Positions 8,547 to 19,794 of a stretch of DNA of 64,000 nucleotides are shown here, piece after piece. Within the stretch, counting starts at the first letter, position 1; every line of letters starts with the position of its first letter. The notes beneath the pieces are model-generated. The model saw nothing but the letters and a program-made list of their open reading frames with translations, was not told the origin of the DNA and did no database searches. Position numbers and translations under genes: made by a program. Origin of the DNA: Prionace glauca (taxonomy: Eukaryota > Chordata > Chondrichthyes > Carcharhiniformes > Carcharhinidae); NCBI GenBank assembly GCA_037974335.1, contig CM075760.1, positions 7,623,432 through 7,687,431 of the forward strand, written 5' to 3'.

Positions 8547-9889
8547 TCCACGTCCCACCTTCCACACCCCCAACAGAATGGACTCGGAGATTTACAATAG
8601 ATTAATATTAAAATGGGCATTTTATCTGTATCGGGATATTTGTTTGGCTGAAATGTTTATTATATTGTCCCCATTATTTCCGGTGACGATATTACAGTTC
8701 ATCATCTCTTTACTTTTAAAATAATTAATTCCATTGTAAATATGGTGATTTTATTACCACACCCCCAACAAGAAAATAAATCTAAAAATGATGCACTAAC
8801 ATTTTGTAACATTAGACAATTTTTCAACAATTCCGTGTCTCTGCCACATTACAATAATAAAGCACACTTTATCAGAAGTAATACCATCGGTCTCTGTAAC
8901 TAAATGTGTAGAATATACAAAGTGATTCTATTGACAGTTGGACGGCTATCACTGAACAATTTGGGTTTGGAGATGAGAAGAAACTCTCACACAATACAAT
9001 GTTCCTCCTTATATTTTCAAATTGTCCCAATCGCGAAGACAGGCCTTTGAAAATAATGGGAATACCAACCTCCTGATACCTAAATAGTGAGTTGACAGAG
9101 AAACATAAAATTAAATGGATTTTTGACACAGAAGTTAACGAATCGGAACGGACACTGAGATCATTAAAATTCTCCTTCAGTATCCAAATCTTTGCAGCTT
9201 ACTCTATTGGCTCTCTCTCTCTCTCTCATTTCATGAAGTGATTAATAAACAGACTTTAATTATTGGAATGAAGTTTACTCGGAAACTATACAAATGAAAA
9301 AAATCATCCGGTCACTTTATTGTTTTGCGATACTATTTACTCAGATAATGAACAGGACACGGAATGAAAATATTTGATTAGAATGATTACGATTTAAATT
9401 GTGGGGATGAAACATTTACTGTTTAAATGTCTGAATCCCATGTTGTCCATTGAGCTTCACGCTAATCTGTCCCACACAGTATTTGGCAGCAATCCAGGCT
9501 GGTGTCAAATGCTCAAAGTTATTGACAGGAAACATCTGGGGCTGTTTGTGCAATAGATCAAAGACCAGTTTCATCAGCACTGACCGCTTAGCTCCAAGCC
9601 AACTTAAAACCCTGCATGTTGTCAGTAAGGTCTATTTATAAACAAATCTACCCAGCAACAGTACTGGAGGCACTTGAATTTTTGGAAGTTATAAATCTAG
9701 ATGATTTTTTCCCATCTCTAAAGAAAGGATTATTTTCGACCTTCTCTGGCCTATTAATAACAATGATGATTTTTCCAACACATCAGGATATTGTGATGGA
9801 CGGATAGAAATAATCACAGGCAGACTGAAAAATGGCTCAGACAGATGATACATGCTGTTATATTTGAGCATGCACATTTATATTTTATC
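8547..9889. other. Upstream flank of the Ig unit, duplicated at 16.6-18.8 kb
   Basis: No gene. From about 8825 onward, blocks recur in order and orientation in the second copy. Examples are TCTCTGCCAC; a GGACGGCTATCACTG-type block; GAGTTGACAGAGAAACAT; TTTAATTATTGGAA; ATACAAATGAAA; and CTAATCTGTCCCAC.CAGTATTTGGCAGCA. A short CT microsatellite lies at 9211-9228. Confidence 0.7.
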
Positions 9890-10245
9890 TCCTTTTATCT
9901 TTCCATGGGATGTTTGTTTGGAAAGACCAACATTCTTTGCCTGTCCCAAATTCCCTTAAATTGACTGGTTTTCTAGAACGCTTCTGAAGATATTAAAGAG
10001 TCAGCTATTTTGCTTTCAGTCTGCAGTTATATCCTTGTGAGACAATGTAGGGATGGCAGATTTCCTCCATTGGGGAATCAGAGCGTTTCCAATGATCGCA
10101 ATTAGTATCCATTCCAGATTTATCAATAGAATTCAAAATCTACCTGCGGGAAGGGTCCGACTTAAATCCCTGTCCTCACATCATTACCCTGGGCCTCTGG
10201 ATCACTGGATCAATTAAAATAATTAATGTCACCATCTACACAAAC
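9890..10245 (-). mobile_element. SINE of the tail-sharing type, decayed
   Basis: It opens with CCATGGGATG, the reverse complement of the 3' tail of the second LINE lineage. It continues through GAGACAATGTAGGGATGGCAGATTTCC to a tRNA-like end with CATTACCCTGGGCCTCTGGATCACTGGA. A paralogue lies at 18.84-19.11 kb in the duplicated flank, and related copies lie at 16.97-17.23 (plus) and 35.83-36.16 kb. Confidence 0.6.
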
Positions 10246-10390
10246 AATAAATGTATGACTGTGTTGACACAGGAATGAATGACATTTGAATGATTGATGG
10301 ATGAATGATTGTTGGATTCCTGAATATTTTGATTGAGGGATTAGTGAATGGATTGGTGGATTCATTGATAAATGGTACTGAATGATGCTG
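10246..10390. repeat. Degenerate TGAATGAT short tandem repeat
   Basis: Imperfect 4- and 8-bp repeats of the words TGAA, TGAT and GGAT run for about 140 bp directly after the SINE. Confidence 0.65.
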
Positions 10391-11129
10391 TTCTACATTT
10401 CCATATTTGAGTTTGACTACTTCATAAATTGAAACAACTCATTTATTCAATGTGTGTCCATCAATCCTTCCAGAGTGTCTGGGTGAAATACATTCCGAGT
10501 TTCTCGGGAGTTAGCAAGCTGATCCTCTTGAAGAGTAGGGGGAGATTTTCCTGCAGTTCGGATGGTTCATTTCTCTGCTGATGCTGAATCTTCATATCCA
10601 GGACAGAAAGAGAGAGCGGGATTTGGTTGAGGAGGAATGATTGTACTATATAAAATACTGCTTCTTTCATATACAACAAATCAACCAACAAGCCCTCACC
10701 CAAATTAGTGAAGGCAACAGGGTGAAAAGTAAATAAGGTAGCAACAGATATTTGTGAAACTCACTGGAAAACTACAAGGTTTACATTATTTCCCAAACAG
10801 TGTAAAAATGAATCGGAATTTAAAGATTCAGTAACTTCACATGAAGTACACATTGTTCCATTTATATCATCACTTTGATAACCATCAAACTCTCCAGCTA
10901 TGTACCAGGACATTCTGTGTGATGAGGAGGTGATGACTTGTCAATGAAGCGCAGAGGCTTCTGGGTAGCTGTTCATGATCCTCGGTCTGAATTAATTCCA
11001 TTCCCCACTGAATTCTGGGACAGATTTCATTCCTTGGTGTCAAAACGCCAATGTGTTGTCAATAAATTTTAAAATCAATAAATTATATGAAGCAGCGTAC
11101 AGTTATATATTGAATAGAATGAAATGCCG
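10391..11129. other. Non-coding, nothing recognised
   Basis: An 80-codon open frame on the minus strand near 10461-10703 has no family features that I recognise, no typical start context and no neighbour. I do not call it a gene. Confidence 0.4.
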
Positions 11130-11625
11130 AAAATAAACAGAAAATACTGGAAAATCTCAGTAACATCTGTGGAGACAGAATAGAGCCTTTGTTTCACATC
11201 TGGATGACCCTTCGGCATAGTATCCCTGCTGCTTTGGAGAGATCATCATTGTTTCCTACAACGTGTCAGGAAAGCTGCATAAATTTCCTGTGAGTTGGGA
11301 ATAACAGAAATAATAGACATTATTTCCAGACACACACAAGCTGCATCAATTCACAGAGCGATCCCAAATATCATAACAAACTTCTTCACCCTAAACTAAT
11401 CAACATCATAATCTCGAAATATATCCTAAAAAAACCTAATCTCTATCCACCCACATCATTTCTCAATGTCATCACCCTCTTCAATTTCCTCCAAATAAAA
11501 AAGATAACACTGACTCAAAACGTTGGCTCTATTCTCTCTCCACAGATGCTATCAGACCCGTTGAGATTTTCCAGCATTCATTATTTTTGTTTCAATTTCC
11601 AAAATCTGCAGTCTTTTGCTTTATC
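11130..11625. repeat. Inverted fragments of a SINE/LINE tail family
   Basis: CAGAAAATACTGGAAAATCTCAG followed by ACATCTGTGG at 11138-11180 is the reverse complement in type of TGAGATTTTCCAGCATT at 11560-11578. The family word (GGAAAATCTCAGCAGG) recurs at 15.86, 45.63 and 48.55 kb, and in variant form at 62.96 kb. Confidence 0.6.
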
Positions 11626-11679
11626 AAACTGATGAACATAATTGGTGAACTAATTGTTTATCTGTATGAATTGATGATA

Positions 11680-11905
11680 ACTGGGGAATTGGAACAACCT
11701 CGCCTGGAAATTCCTGTCCAAGACAATCACAAACCTCACTTGGGCCACTCCTTTACTTACGCTGCGTCGGAGTCCAGGAGCACCCTCCCTAAGAGCACTG
11801 TTGGTGTACCTACACTGCAGGTTCTGCAGCAATTGAATAAGGCGGCTCACCACCAGCTTACCGAATGCAATTAGCAATGGGGAATAAATGGGGGCCTCGA
11901 CAACG
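11680..11905 (+). mobile_element. 3' end of a LINE of the second lineage
   Basis: The order of blocks CACCCTCCCTAAGAGCACTG, GTGTACCTACACTGCAGG, GCAGCAATTGAATAAGGCGG, CTCACCACCAGCTTACCGAA and CAATTAGCAATGGGGAATAA matches the copies at 2.2-2.34 and 20.3-20.5 kb. Confidence 0.7.
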
Positions 11906-12239
11906 TCGCCTTCCTATCATAGGCTAATTGTAAATATACTCCTCATTATATATGAATGAGATCTGGTGAATGAAATTATTAAATTGCAAATGGACAGTAA
12001 TTCGTGAAAATAATTATTATCTTTTTGGACATTTTTTTTATATTCTCCTTATTCGGTCCAGTATCATTAATTACTCAGCACTGTCTCAGTTCATGTCTAA
12101 GAAGTTCCGATATCAGTAAAACTGTGCGAGACACTGCCTCAGTTTTATTCTCCTTGACAAAGTTAGTTTTAAAAATGTTTCTTTCACGGGATATGGGTCT
12201 CATTGGAATTGGCATTTGACCATCCCCACGTGGCACTCG

Positions 12240-13090
12240 GCACTAACTCATTACTATTTTCTTGAAGCAGGCCCCTGTTTATATTAAACTACAGCCTGGC
12301 TCTGTTAATACTCTGCTAGACCAGAGCTCAGTTTACATTGCACATGGCATTCTCTCTGGTGATGTAATATTTGATACTCACCCTGTATATATTTCATTGT
12401 GGCAATTTTGTTTCTGCACTAACTATGCCTCTCTTTGAATTAGGTTTGTTTTACTCCACGGTTTTGTGAGATGAAGAGCTAATATGTTGCGATAAAAAAA
12501 GATTGTTATCAGGCAAGATCCAGAAACGGGCAGTATTGGATCTCCAGTATTTTATTGTGCTGTAATTTTCTTTGTTTTTTTGTTCTTCATTGACAGTGAA
12601 TGCTACACAGGACTTGACATCCACTTTCACTGCAGCCAGCAGAAGTAGATTTCAGATTTCTTTTCCAGTGTCCAAAACCTCACACGGTTTGTCCTTGCAG
12701 AAGGATGCAGAGAATTGTGTTCTTCCAGCCACTTTAATCATTACTGGCATTGACCAGTGCAGTAAAAACTGAGACCATGTCTAATACAATATAAACGTGG
12801 ATATTGCAGAAATAAGATTGCATCGACTTTGATACAAACAGAGAGAGATCTAAATGAATATAAACAGAGATAATGTCGAGTTTAATACAAACAGAAACAT
12901 GGTGACATATAATATAAGCAGGGACAGCGTCTTATTTGGTACTGACTGATAATATATCCAATTTACTACGTGTAGAGACAGACAACATAACATTCTACAT
13001 GCAAGATAAAAAGAGTTAGGGTCTAGTGGAAAATAAACAAAGGCATGGCTCACAGTACAAGCTGACACGGGGTAAATTTACTGTAATATA
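12240..13090. repeat. Degenerate 'oligo-exon-like' periodic repeat
   Basis: Words such as TACAATATAAACGTGG, GATACAAACAGAGA, GAATATAAACAGAGATAATGTC and ATAATATAAGCAGGGACA recur every 30-45 bp. The opposite-strand form (CTGTTTATATTA, CTGCTAGACCAG) occurs at 12240-12400. The same style of sequence appears at 29.1-30.2, 31.2-31.5, 35.4-35.7, 41.0-41.25, 52.2-52.5 and 62.1-62.4 kb. I do not recognise it as a named family. Confidence 0.5.
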
Positions 13091-14640
13091 AAGAGACTGG
13101 TTCAATCCCCATGAAATTTGTAAAGATGGCTGACTGTCCCATCAAAATCATACAGGATAGAGTAACATGGGGTTAGCTGCAGAATGCAAAGTCCCCTCTG
13201 TACTGGCAAATTAATAACTCCCAAAGCAGGAATAGCATGAGTTAGATGCAAAGTGAATCTCCCTCTAAACTATCCAATTCAAACATTCTCACAACAGTAT
13301 GCTGTCTATAAACAGAGGGAAACTCCGTCTACAAATCTGTTCAAACAAAATTAAGGCAGAAAGAGCGTGGACACTCTTCTATGTAAAAACTCTCCTGCAC
13401 TCTTCCTTCAGAGATCCAGGACGCAGGTTTAAATTAGTGTTAGGTCTCGTGGAAAGAGCCGTCTACACATTCCACAAAATACACCCAAGGTCACGTACAG
13501 CAGAGATTAAATACGGATTACATCTTCTCTGATAAAGATATATCAAACACTCATAAGTCAGAAACAATGAGTTTAGATGCAGAGTAAATGTTCCTCAACA
13601 CTGTCCAGTCAAATACTCCAAGGACAGGGACAACACCGGCTAAATATAGGGAAAGATTCCATATTGAATCCTTATCTGAGGTTAGGTGCAGAAGAAAATG
13701 TATCAAGCATTTCAAGATCATTGATTTCTCAAGAGATCTTTGAGAGTAAATCTCACTCACAGATTCCAATTTATTGAATTTATTATTTATTTTATTATTT
13801 TAATTCATTTAATTTATTATTTTAGAAACCTGTACCTGTGGCTGAGAGAACACATTGGGCAGACATTGACTTTGTGCTGTGGAGTGAAGACGATGAACCA
13901 TCGTGGAGAGACAAGACACAGAACCAGACAGGAGAAAGACAGAGAAAGGGATGAAGCACAGGAAATTTCCATGAACACATTTGCCATTTTATTTCCGGAT
14001 CTGAAGGATTATTTCTTAATTCTGAACATAGATATCATCATAATATTTTTCCTCACATAACTGATGAATAAATAATGTTGAAAAACAACCATTACTGGAA
14101 TCCGTTGATTGATTTGCATGGTTGTCTCTATTTCTGTGCTGTGTTGGTGGGGAAATATTTGTTGTGTTTTTGTCAGTCAACAATCTAATTTGGAATTACT
14201 ATTCTTGTATTTATTTACATAAATACTCACTGTTTACAATGAAATGTTCATGACAGAAAAACCAGATAAACCGTCACTTATTGATCAGTTTCAACTCAAA
14301 ATAGCGATTTATTTTAAGAATATTAACAGTTGGTTCAAAATGAATAGAAACTTTTTGAACATTCATAACACCAGTTGTACTTAATTAAAGTAAAATAATA
14401 CATTTCATTTCAGAATTAGTTCTGAAAGTTCTGATGTCAGAATTAATAAAGGATCTGTGAACAGGCAGATATTCCACTGAATGTTAATCTGATTCAGGAT
14501 TTAGTCTGTTTAAACTAGACAAGTTAAGTAAAAAAAACAGATCTGATGTCTGAAATATTCCTTCACAAATAGTGATCACACTCACACGAGGGAAGAATAA
14601 AAAATGTGGTTATCACGAAGAGATACAATTATTTTTGCTC
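13091..14640. other. Non-coding, AT-rich
   Basis: It contains a T/A-rich tract at 13770-13835 (TTTATTAT-type) and no gene that I can support. I searched it specifically for J, D or constant exons of the second Ig copy and found none: no WGQGT-type core, and no heptamer-spacer-nonamer pairs of correct spacing. Confidence 0.4.
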
Positions 14641-15115
14641 CCTCACAGGCGACAGGGAAGCGGGTTCGATTCTAACATTGGGTGACTGTGTGTGGTTTTC
14701 ACATTCTATCCATATCCATGTGAGTTTCCTCCGAGTGCTCCAGTTTCCTTCCACAGTCCCAGGATGTGCAGGTTAGGTGGATTGGCTATGATAAATTGCC
14801 CCTTAGCGCCCAATGATGTGCAAAGTAGAATCATAGAACCCCAAAAGTGCAGAAGGAGAGCATTCGGTTCATCAAGTCTGCTATCCAGCAGAGCATCCTT
14901 CCCAGGCCCAATGTAAATTGTCTATGCTAAATTTCCTGTTATTGTCCAGTAATGTGGAGGTTCGGGGGATTAGCCTGTGAATATGTGTGGTTGCCCGGAT
15001 CGGATGAAAGCTTGCCTAGGTAGGATGCCCTGCTGGAGAGCCCGCTGCAGATTTATTGGACCGAATGACCATGTTGAACTGTAGGGATACTATGATTTTA
15101 TGCTATTATGATCAG
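14641..15115 (+). mobile_element. V-SINE with a second SINE fragment inside
   Basis: The head and centre of a V-SINE (GGTTCGATTCTAACATTGGG, GTGAGTTTCCTCCGAGTGCT, CAGTTTCCTTCCACAGTCCC) run to about 14823. There an opposite-orientation V-SINE tail (TAGAATCATAGAACCCC, AGTGCAGAAGGAGAGCATTC) interrupts. The 3' half resumes with GATTAGCCTGTGAATATGTG, ending near CTGTAGGGATACTATGATTT. Confidence 0.7.
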
Positions 15116-15119
15116 GCAG

Positions 15120-15370
15120 AGCAGTGATTATATTCACATTAATCTCAGCGATTCCAAAGTATTACAAATTATGGGGAACTTGAATGTATAGAACATTTTA
15201 CCCGACCTCATGTCGCCCCAAAGTTCTTAAAACTCACTGATGTACCTTTGCTGAATTTAGTCACTGTTCCCATGTTGTAACTGACCAGGTAAGTTACGTA
15301 CCACAAACTCCCACAAACCCGGATGTAATAAATGGCCAACAAATTTGCGATTTTATTTGACAAATGAGGA
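15120..15370 (+). repeat. Interspersed repeat fragment
   Basis: The words CACTGATGTACCTTTGCTGA, TAGTCACTGTTCCCATGTTGTA and CCACAAACTCCCACAAAC follow the order of a repeat that I associate with elasmobranch LINE 3' ends. It is diverged and I cannot assign a family. Confidence 0.4.
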
Positions 15371-15823
15371 TTTGGGTCGGATATTGGACAGAACAGACTT
15401 GCTGTTCATAATTATATCAAGATATTTTACATCCTGGCATTGATGTTAAATACGAAGCTGGTTCTCTTTCTCTGATGATATCCATTGAGATGCTGAGGAG
15501 CACTGTTGCTGTTTTAGTTTTAGATTTCCGGAATCTGCAGCAATTTGCACTGGTTTTATTGAATCTCTGGATGCGAGCGTCACTGACAAAGCTAACATTA
15601 ATTGCTGATTGTGAACCATCTTGCTGAAACCTGCCCTCTGGATGGGTGACTTTCCACTGCAGGTTTCATACAACTGGGTGGCTTTCTCGGATATTTCAGT
15701 GGTGGTGAAGGGTTATTTTCATCACATGGAACTGGAGTCTGTGTAGGACAGACAGGGGAAAGATAGGAATACTCGGTTTATAGTTATTTGCAAAGAGAAG
15801 ATGTTGTTTGAAGTATAAAAACA

Positions 15824-15950
15824 ACTCTGTGGATTCTGGAATTCAAACCCAAAGAGAAAATGCTGTAAAATCTCAGCAGGCCTGGCAATATTTGTAAGAA
15901 GAGGGAACAGCTGACGTTTCGAGTCCAGATGTCCTGAGACTGTCCAGCAA
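15824..15950. mobile_element. Repeat fragment inserted in the VH pseudogene
   Basis: GAGAAAATGCTGTAAAATC followed by CAGCAGGCCTGGCA belongs to the short tail family also seen at 11.15, 45.63 and 48.55 kb. It interrupts the V region between FR2 and FR3. Confidence 0.6.
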
Positions 15951-16207
15951 TTTCTCTGCACGTTGTTTTAAGTGTCTTTGGGTGGAATAAATTGATTCTG
16001 AATCTCAGGGACGGAGGAATTGTGGGTTGATCCAAGACTATCATACTGAAGGAGAGACTATAAACACTATCAGGGACTGGTCGGACCCAGACCATCCAGT
16101 TGCTGCCCATATTGAACATTTTGTCTTTACAGCTCAGTCTCAGGGAGCCTCAGGGATGCCCAGTTTCTGCCTCTGGCTGAGTCAACACAACCTCCGATTC
16201 GACACAT

Positions 16208-16511
16208 TAAACAAAAGCTATGAAAAGAAAACGCAACTCACCCCGGACACACTCTCTCACCTTTTTCCATCAGGGACTAGGTAAAAACAAATTCTGAGGA
16301 GACTACAAACCGACTCAGAAACTATTTCTTTACAGCTGCAACCAAAATTTTGAATGGATCTACCTCGCATTAAATTGATATTTTTCTAGACCCGAGCTAT
16401 GACTGCAACATAATATTCTTCACTCTCTCCCTTCCTTCTCCAAGCACGGTATGCTCTGTCTGTATAGTGCGCAAGACTGTGTACTAATGTGTGTGATAAT
16501 AATAAATCAAA
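16208..16511 (+). mobile_element. 3'-end LINE/SINE fragment inserted at the V exon border
   Basis: It carries CACTCTCTCCCTTCCTTCTC, GCACGGTATGCTCTGTCTGT, ATAGTGCGCAAG and a TGATAATAATAAATCAAATA tail typical of a retroposed 3' end. It splits the V exon relic from its leader intron relic exactly where the intact gene reads CTGGACACCTGTAAAAATAG. Confidence 0.7.
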
Positions 16512-16964
16512 TAAAATATATCAAAAAACACCGAGGATTATTCCCAGTGAATTGATTGCTGACACTGGAATATTCAACAGACAGACTAACACTGAGGCAG
16601 AAAGAGTGAGATCCATTGGAACGTCTCTGCCACTCCAAAAGGTGAAATTATATTTGAGCCTCTGTTATAGAGAAAAAAACAATTTGATTGTAAATCAAGT
16701 CCCTTAATTCTGCACCCCCTTTCACAAGAGAATAGAGGTAAGATGACATTACCTTATCAGAGTAAAAACGTCAGTCTGATTTGCACATTGCAGCATAAAT
16801 ATAATCCATTTGAACAATTATTATCGATTTATGTAACTAATTGCTGGGATGATTTTATTTCAGGTGTGGGTAGCCGTCACTGTAATTTGGGACTGGATAC
16901 AAGAAGGAGGGAAGAAATGGCCTCATGTTATCAATCGGCAATTAATGCACAAACTTAACTAATG

Positions 16965-17232
16965 TTCTCAGGACCCGACTTCGAATCCCACCACCACAGA
17001 TGGTGGGATTTAAATTCAGTAAAAAAAAGCAACTGGAAATAAGGATCGACTTATGGTCATGATATTATTGTTGATTGTGTAAAAACCTACCTGCTTCACT
17101 AATGTATTTTAGAGAAGGGAATCTGCCGTCCTTACCTGGTCTGGCCTATGTGTGATCCAAGAGCCATAGCAATGTGATGACTCTCACTGCCCTCGGACAA
17201 GAAGTAGGCAATAAATTCTGATCAGCCAAAGG
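16965..17232 (+). mobile_element. SINE of the tail-sharing type
   Basis: CCCGACTTCGAATCCCACCA begins a tRNA-like B-box region. It is followed by GGTGGGATTTAAATTCAGTA, GGGAATCTGCCGTCCTTACC, TGGTCTGGCC, TGACTCTCACTGCCCTC and AATAAATTCTGATCAGCC. It is the opposite-strand counterpart of the 9.89-10.24 kb element. Confidence 0.65.
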
Positions 17233-17545
17233 TGCCCATGTCCATAGAATCATTACAGAGCAGAAGAAGGCCTTTTGGCCGAACAGGCCCAAACCCACAA
17301 CATTCCCACCTCAGTCTATCCCCATCACCCCACGTATATTCCCCGCTAATTCTCTTGACACGATTGGACAATTCATCATCGTGGATCAACCTATGCGGCA
17401 TATCCTTGAACAATGTGAGTAAATGAGCAGGCAATTGGAGAATATGCAGACTCCACACAGACAGACCCAAACCGGGAGTTGAACCCGGGTATCCTGGTGC
17501 TTTGAGGCAGAAACCCTAACATATATGCCACTGTGACATCCACAA
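17233..17545 (-). mobile_element. V-SINE, near full length, minus strand
   Basis: It reads on the plus strand from the tail (CATAGAATCATTACAGAGCA, AGAAGGCCTTTTGGCC) to the head (CAGACTCCACACAGACAGAC, GGAGTTGAACCCGGGTATCC, GCCACTGTGACA). It is diverged in the centre. Confidence 0.75.
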
Positions 17546-19105
17546 ATTAATTCAAAAAGGACAATCCTCATGTGATGCAATATTACACGTTAGATTTCCC
17601 TAACGGCTCCTTTACCCTGTGAAAATTAACACTGAAAGAAAACTGGTTGACTTATAATTAATTGAGCTGACAGGGAAACATGACATCGACATCAACCTTT
17701 GACAGAGAATTTATAGAATCCGAACGGACACGGTGATCAGGAAAGCTCTTTGTCAACATCCAAATCATTGCTGCTCATTTTATTGGCCACCGGCTGTAGA
17801 ACATTCACTGGTAGTGGGAACTCAGGATATTAGGATTTTGTGGCATATTGCACAATATCACAAAAATAAATGTTTTGTCTTCCACTAAACCAGGCCGTTT
17901 CTTCACTCATTGGCAGCTATGAGAGCGACTGTTAAATAATCGAAATCAGATTATGCTGGACAACAGAACATGGTGCTGATCAGGGATAAGAGAGGTTGGC
18001 TTTTTAAAGAGGCGCAGAACGCTTAGAATATTCCAGGTATCTGCGCTTTTCAAGACAATTGTATGATTTTATTTTACTTTTAATTATTTTCATTTTGGGG
18101 CCATTGCACTGATCTCGTTGGACTGAGGAGGTGGGGAGGGCAAAATCTCTTCCTTGTATGTCATGAAGTTACTCACAAAGTGGCTTTAATTATTGGAAGG
18201 ACATTTATTTGGAAGTTATACAAATGAAATAGCATCTGGCCAATTTACTCGCTCCCCATACTGTTTAATCACAGTGCAGCCCTTTAAAATATTTGCTTGG
18301 AAGGAATGCCATTTAAAAACCTTTCTTTATTATGGGAATCAAGCATTTATTGTATAACTGGATAAGTCCCATTTAATCCTTACATATTCGCGCTAATCTG
18401 TCCCACGCAGTATTTGGCAGCAGTCCAACCTGCTGCCAACTGCCCGAAGATATTTACAGGAAGCATCTGACGGTGTTTGTTCAGTAAGTCAAAGATCTGT
18501 TTCCTCAGTACTGAACAGTTGGCTGCAAGCCAACTTCAAACTCTTAGCATTGTCAATAGAGCCTATTTATAAACAAATCTGCCCAGCAACAACTGGCGGC
18601 AATCTTAATTATTATTTTTTAAAGCTGTGAACCGATATGAATGCTTCCCATTTCATTGGAAAAGAAAGCTACCCAGATTCTCTGGCACCTTGTTAGTAAC
18701 AATGATGATCTCTCCAACCCAACAAAACACCGTGATGGATGGATAGAAATAAATACAGGCAGATTGTGAGAGTTGATTCAGAGTGGTGATATATCTTATA
18801 CTGCATAAATATGTAGGCTGGTGTTTTATTTCACTTTATTCTTCCATGGGACGTGGAGGTCCCTGGAAAGAACAACATTTGTTTCCTGTGCTTAATTCCT
18901 TTTCAGCTGAGTGCTATGTTAGGGCATCTCAGAAGGCATTGCCCAGTTATATATATGGCGGTCCATCTTGAGTTACACCCTGCTGAGACCAAGTAGGGAT
19001 GGCACATGTCCTTCATAGGGGAATCAGAGGGTTATCTCGTCACTATCAGTATGAATCAAAATTTATTGATTGAATTCAAATTCCACCTGCTGCCATGGTC
19101 GGATT

Positions 19106-19137
19106 TAATCTCAATTTAATTTAATTTAATTTAATTC
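19106..19137. repeat. (ATTTA)n short tandem repeat
   Basis: Five to six copies of TTTAA directly abut the CR1 fragment. This is a likely insertion tail or target feature. Confidence 0.8.
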
Positions 19138-19690
19138 CAGAGATTCACCACCCTTTGAGTGCAGAAGTTGCTCCTCAACTCCATTCTAAACTGCCGCCCC
19201 CCCCTCCCCCCCATTATCTTGAGGCTGTGCCCTCTTGTCCTGCTGTCCTTTCTGAGGGGGAAGAATCTCTCTACCTCTACCCTATCCATTCCCTTCATTA
19301 TCTTATGCGTCTCTATAAGATCCCCCCTCATCCTTCTAAATTCCAACGAGTACAGACCCAGTCTATTCAGCCTCTCTTCAAAGTTCAACCCCCTCATCTC
19401 CGGTATCAGCCTAGTGAACCTCCTCTGCATTCCCTCCAAGGCCAAAATGTCCTTCCACAAGTGCAGCGACCAAAACTGCACACAGTACTCCAGCTGCGGC
19501 CTCACTAGTACCCTGTATAGTTGCAGCAAGACTTCCCTGCTTTTATATTCTATCTCCATCGCTATAAAGGCCAGCATCCCATTCGCCTTCCTGATCACCT
19601 GCTGCAGACTGGGTTTTTGCGACTCATGCACAAGGACCCCCAGGTCCCTCTGCACCATAGCATGCTGCAGCTTTTCGCCCTAGAAATAGT
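19138..19690 (-). mobile_element. CR1 LINE fragment, C-terminal end of ORF2
   Basis: The minus-strand frame encodes VQRDLGVLVHESQKPSLQQV, then the CR1 signature LLQLYRVLVRPQLEYCVQFW, the VQRR-like block QRRFTRLIPEMRG, and ends FFPLRKDSRTRGHSLKI. This is the region after the reverse-transcriptase catalytic core. Both ends are truncated. It belongs to the same subfamily as the 23.64-24.74 kb element and interrupts the duplicated Ig flank, so it inserted after or at the time of that duplication. Confidence 0.85.
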
Positions 19691-19794
19691 AACCCTCCCA
19701 CTATTATTTATTTTTGAGAATTTATTTGTTTTTATTTATTTAGTTTTGTGAATTTTTACTATTTATTTTTGTGAATGGAGAATTATTGGTAATA

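Larger units (their letters stand above)
8825..12080. repeat. Segmental duplication, copy 1 (partner about 16.62-20.64 kb)
   Basis: Ordered matching blocks link this flank, and the V/leader-intron region to its left, with 15.79-20.64 kb. The last clear block is GTGAAAATAATTATTATCTTT near 12005, against GTGAAAATAAATATCAACTTT near 20595. Copy 2 is longer because of a CR1 fragment and other insertions. The divergence is substantial, so the event is old. Confidence 0.75.
15790..16625 (-). pseudogene. Second VH gene, heavily decayed
   Basis: FR1 to FR2 survives at 16203-16040: [14 protein letters not shown], then an in-frame TGA at 16152-16150 (where the intact V has GGA), then GSLRLSCKDKMFNMGSNWMVWVRPVPD. 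The FR3 words TSNNIFSL remain at about 15820-15795 in another frame. Between them about 200 bp of unrelated repeat replaces CDR2 and early FR3. A further about 300-bp insertion (16208-16511) separates FR1 from the leader-intron relic (16622-16512). The leader exon, TATA box and RSS are gone. It is a relic of the same VH family as the intact gene and part of the duplicated flank. Confidence 0.88.

Noticed and set aside
10461-10703. 80-codon minus-strand frame
   Set aside because: No recognisable domain, no splice or promoter context, and not preserved in the duplicated flank.
12100-15780. Search for D, J or constant segments belonging to the second VH copy
   Set aside because: No heptamer-spacer-nonamer pair of correct geometry and no WGQGT-type core found on the minus strand; the cluster appears to have lost them.
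19155-19683. Plus-strand frames opposite the CR1 fragment
   Set aside because: Antisense shadow of CR1 ORF2; the minus-strand reading has the family motifs.
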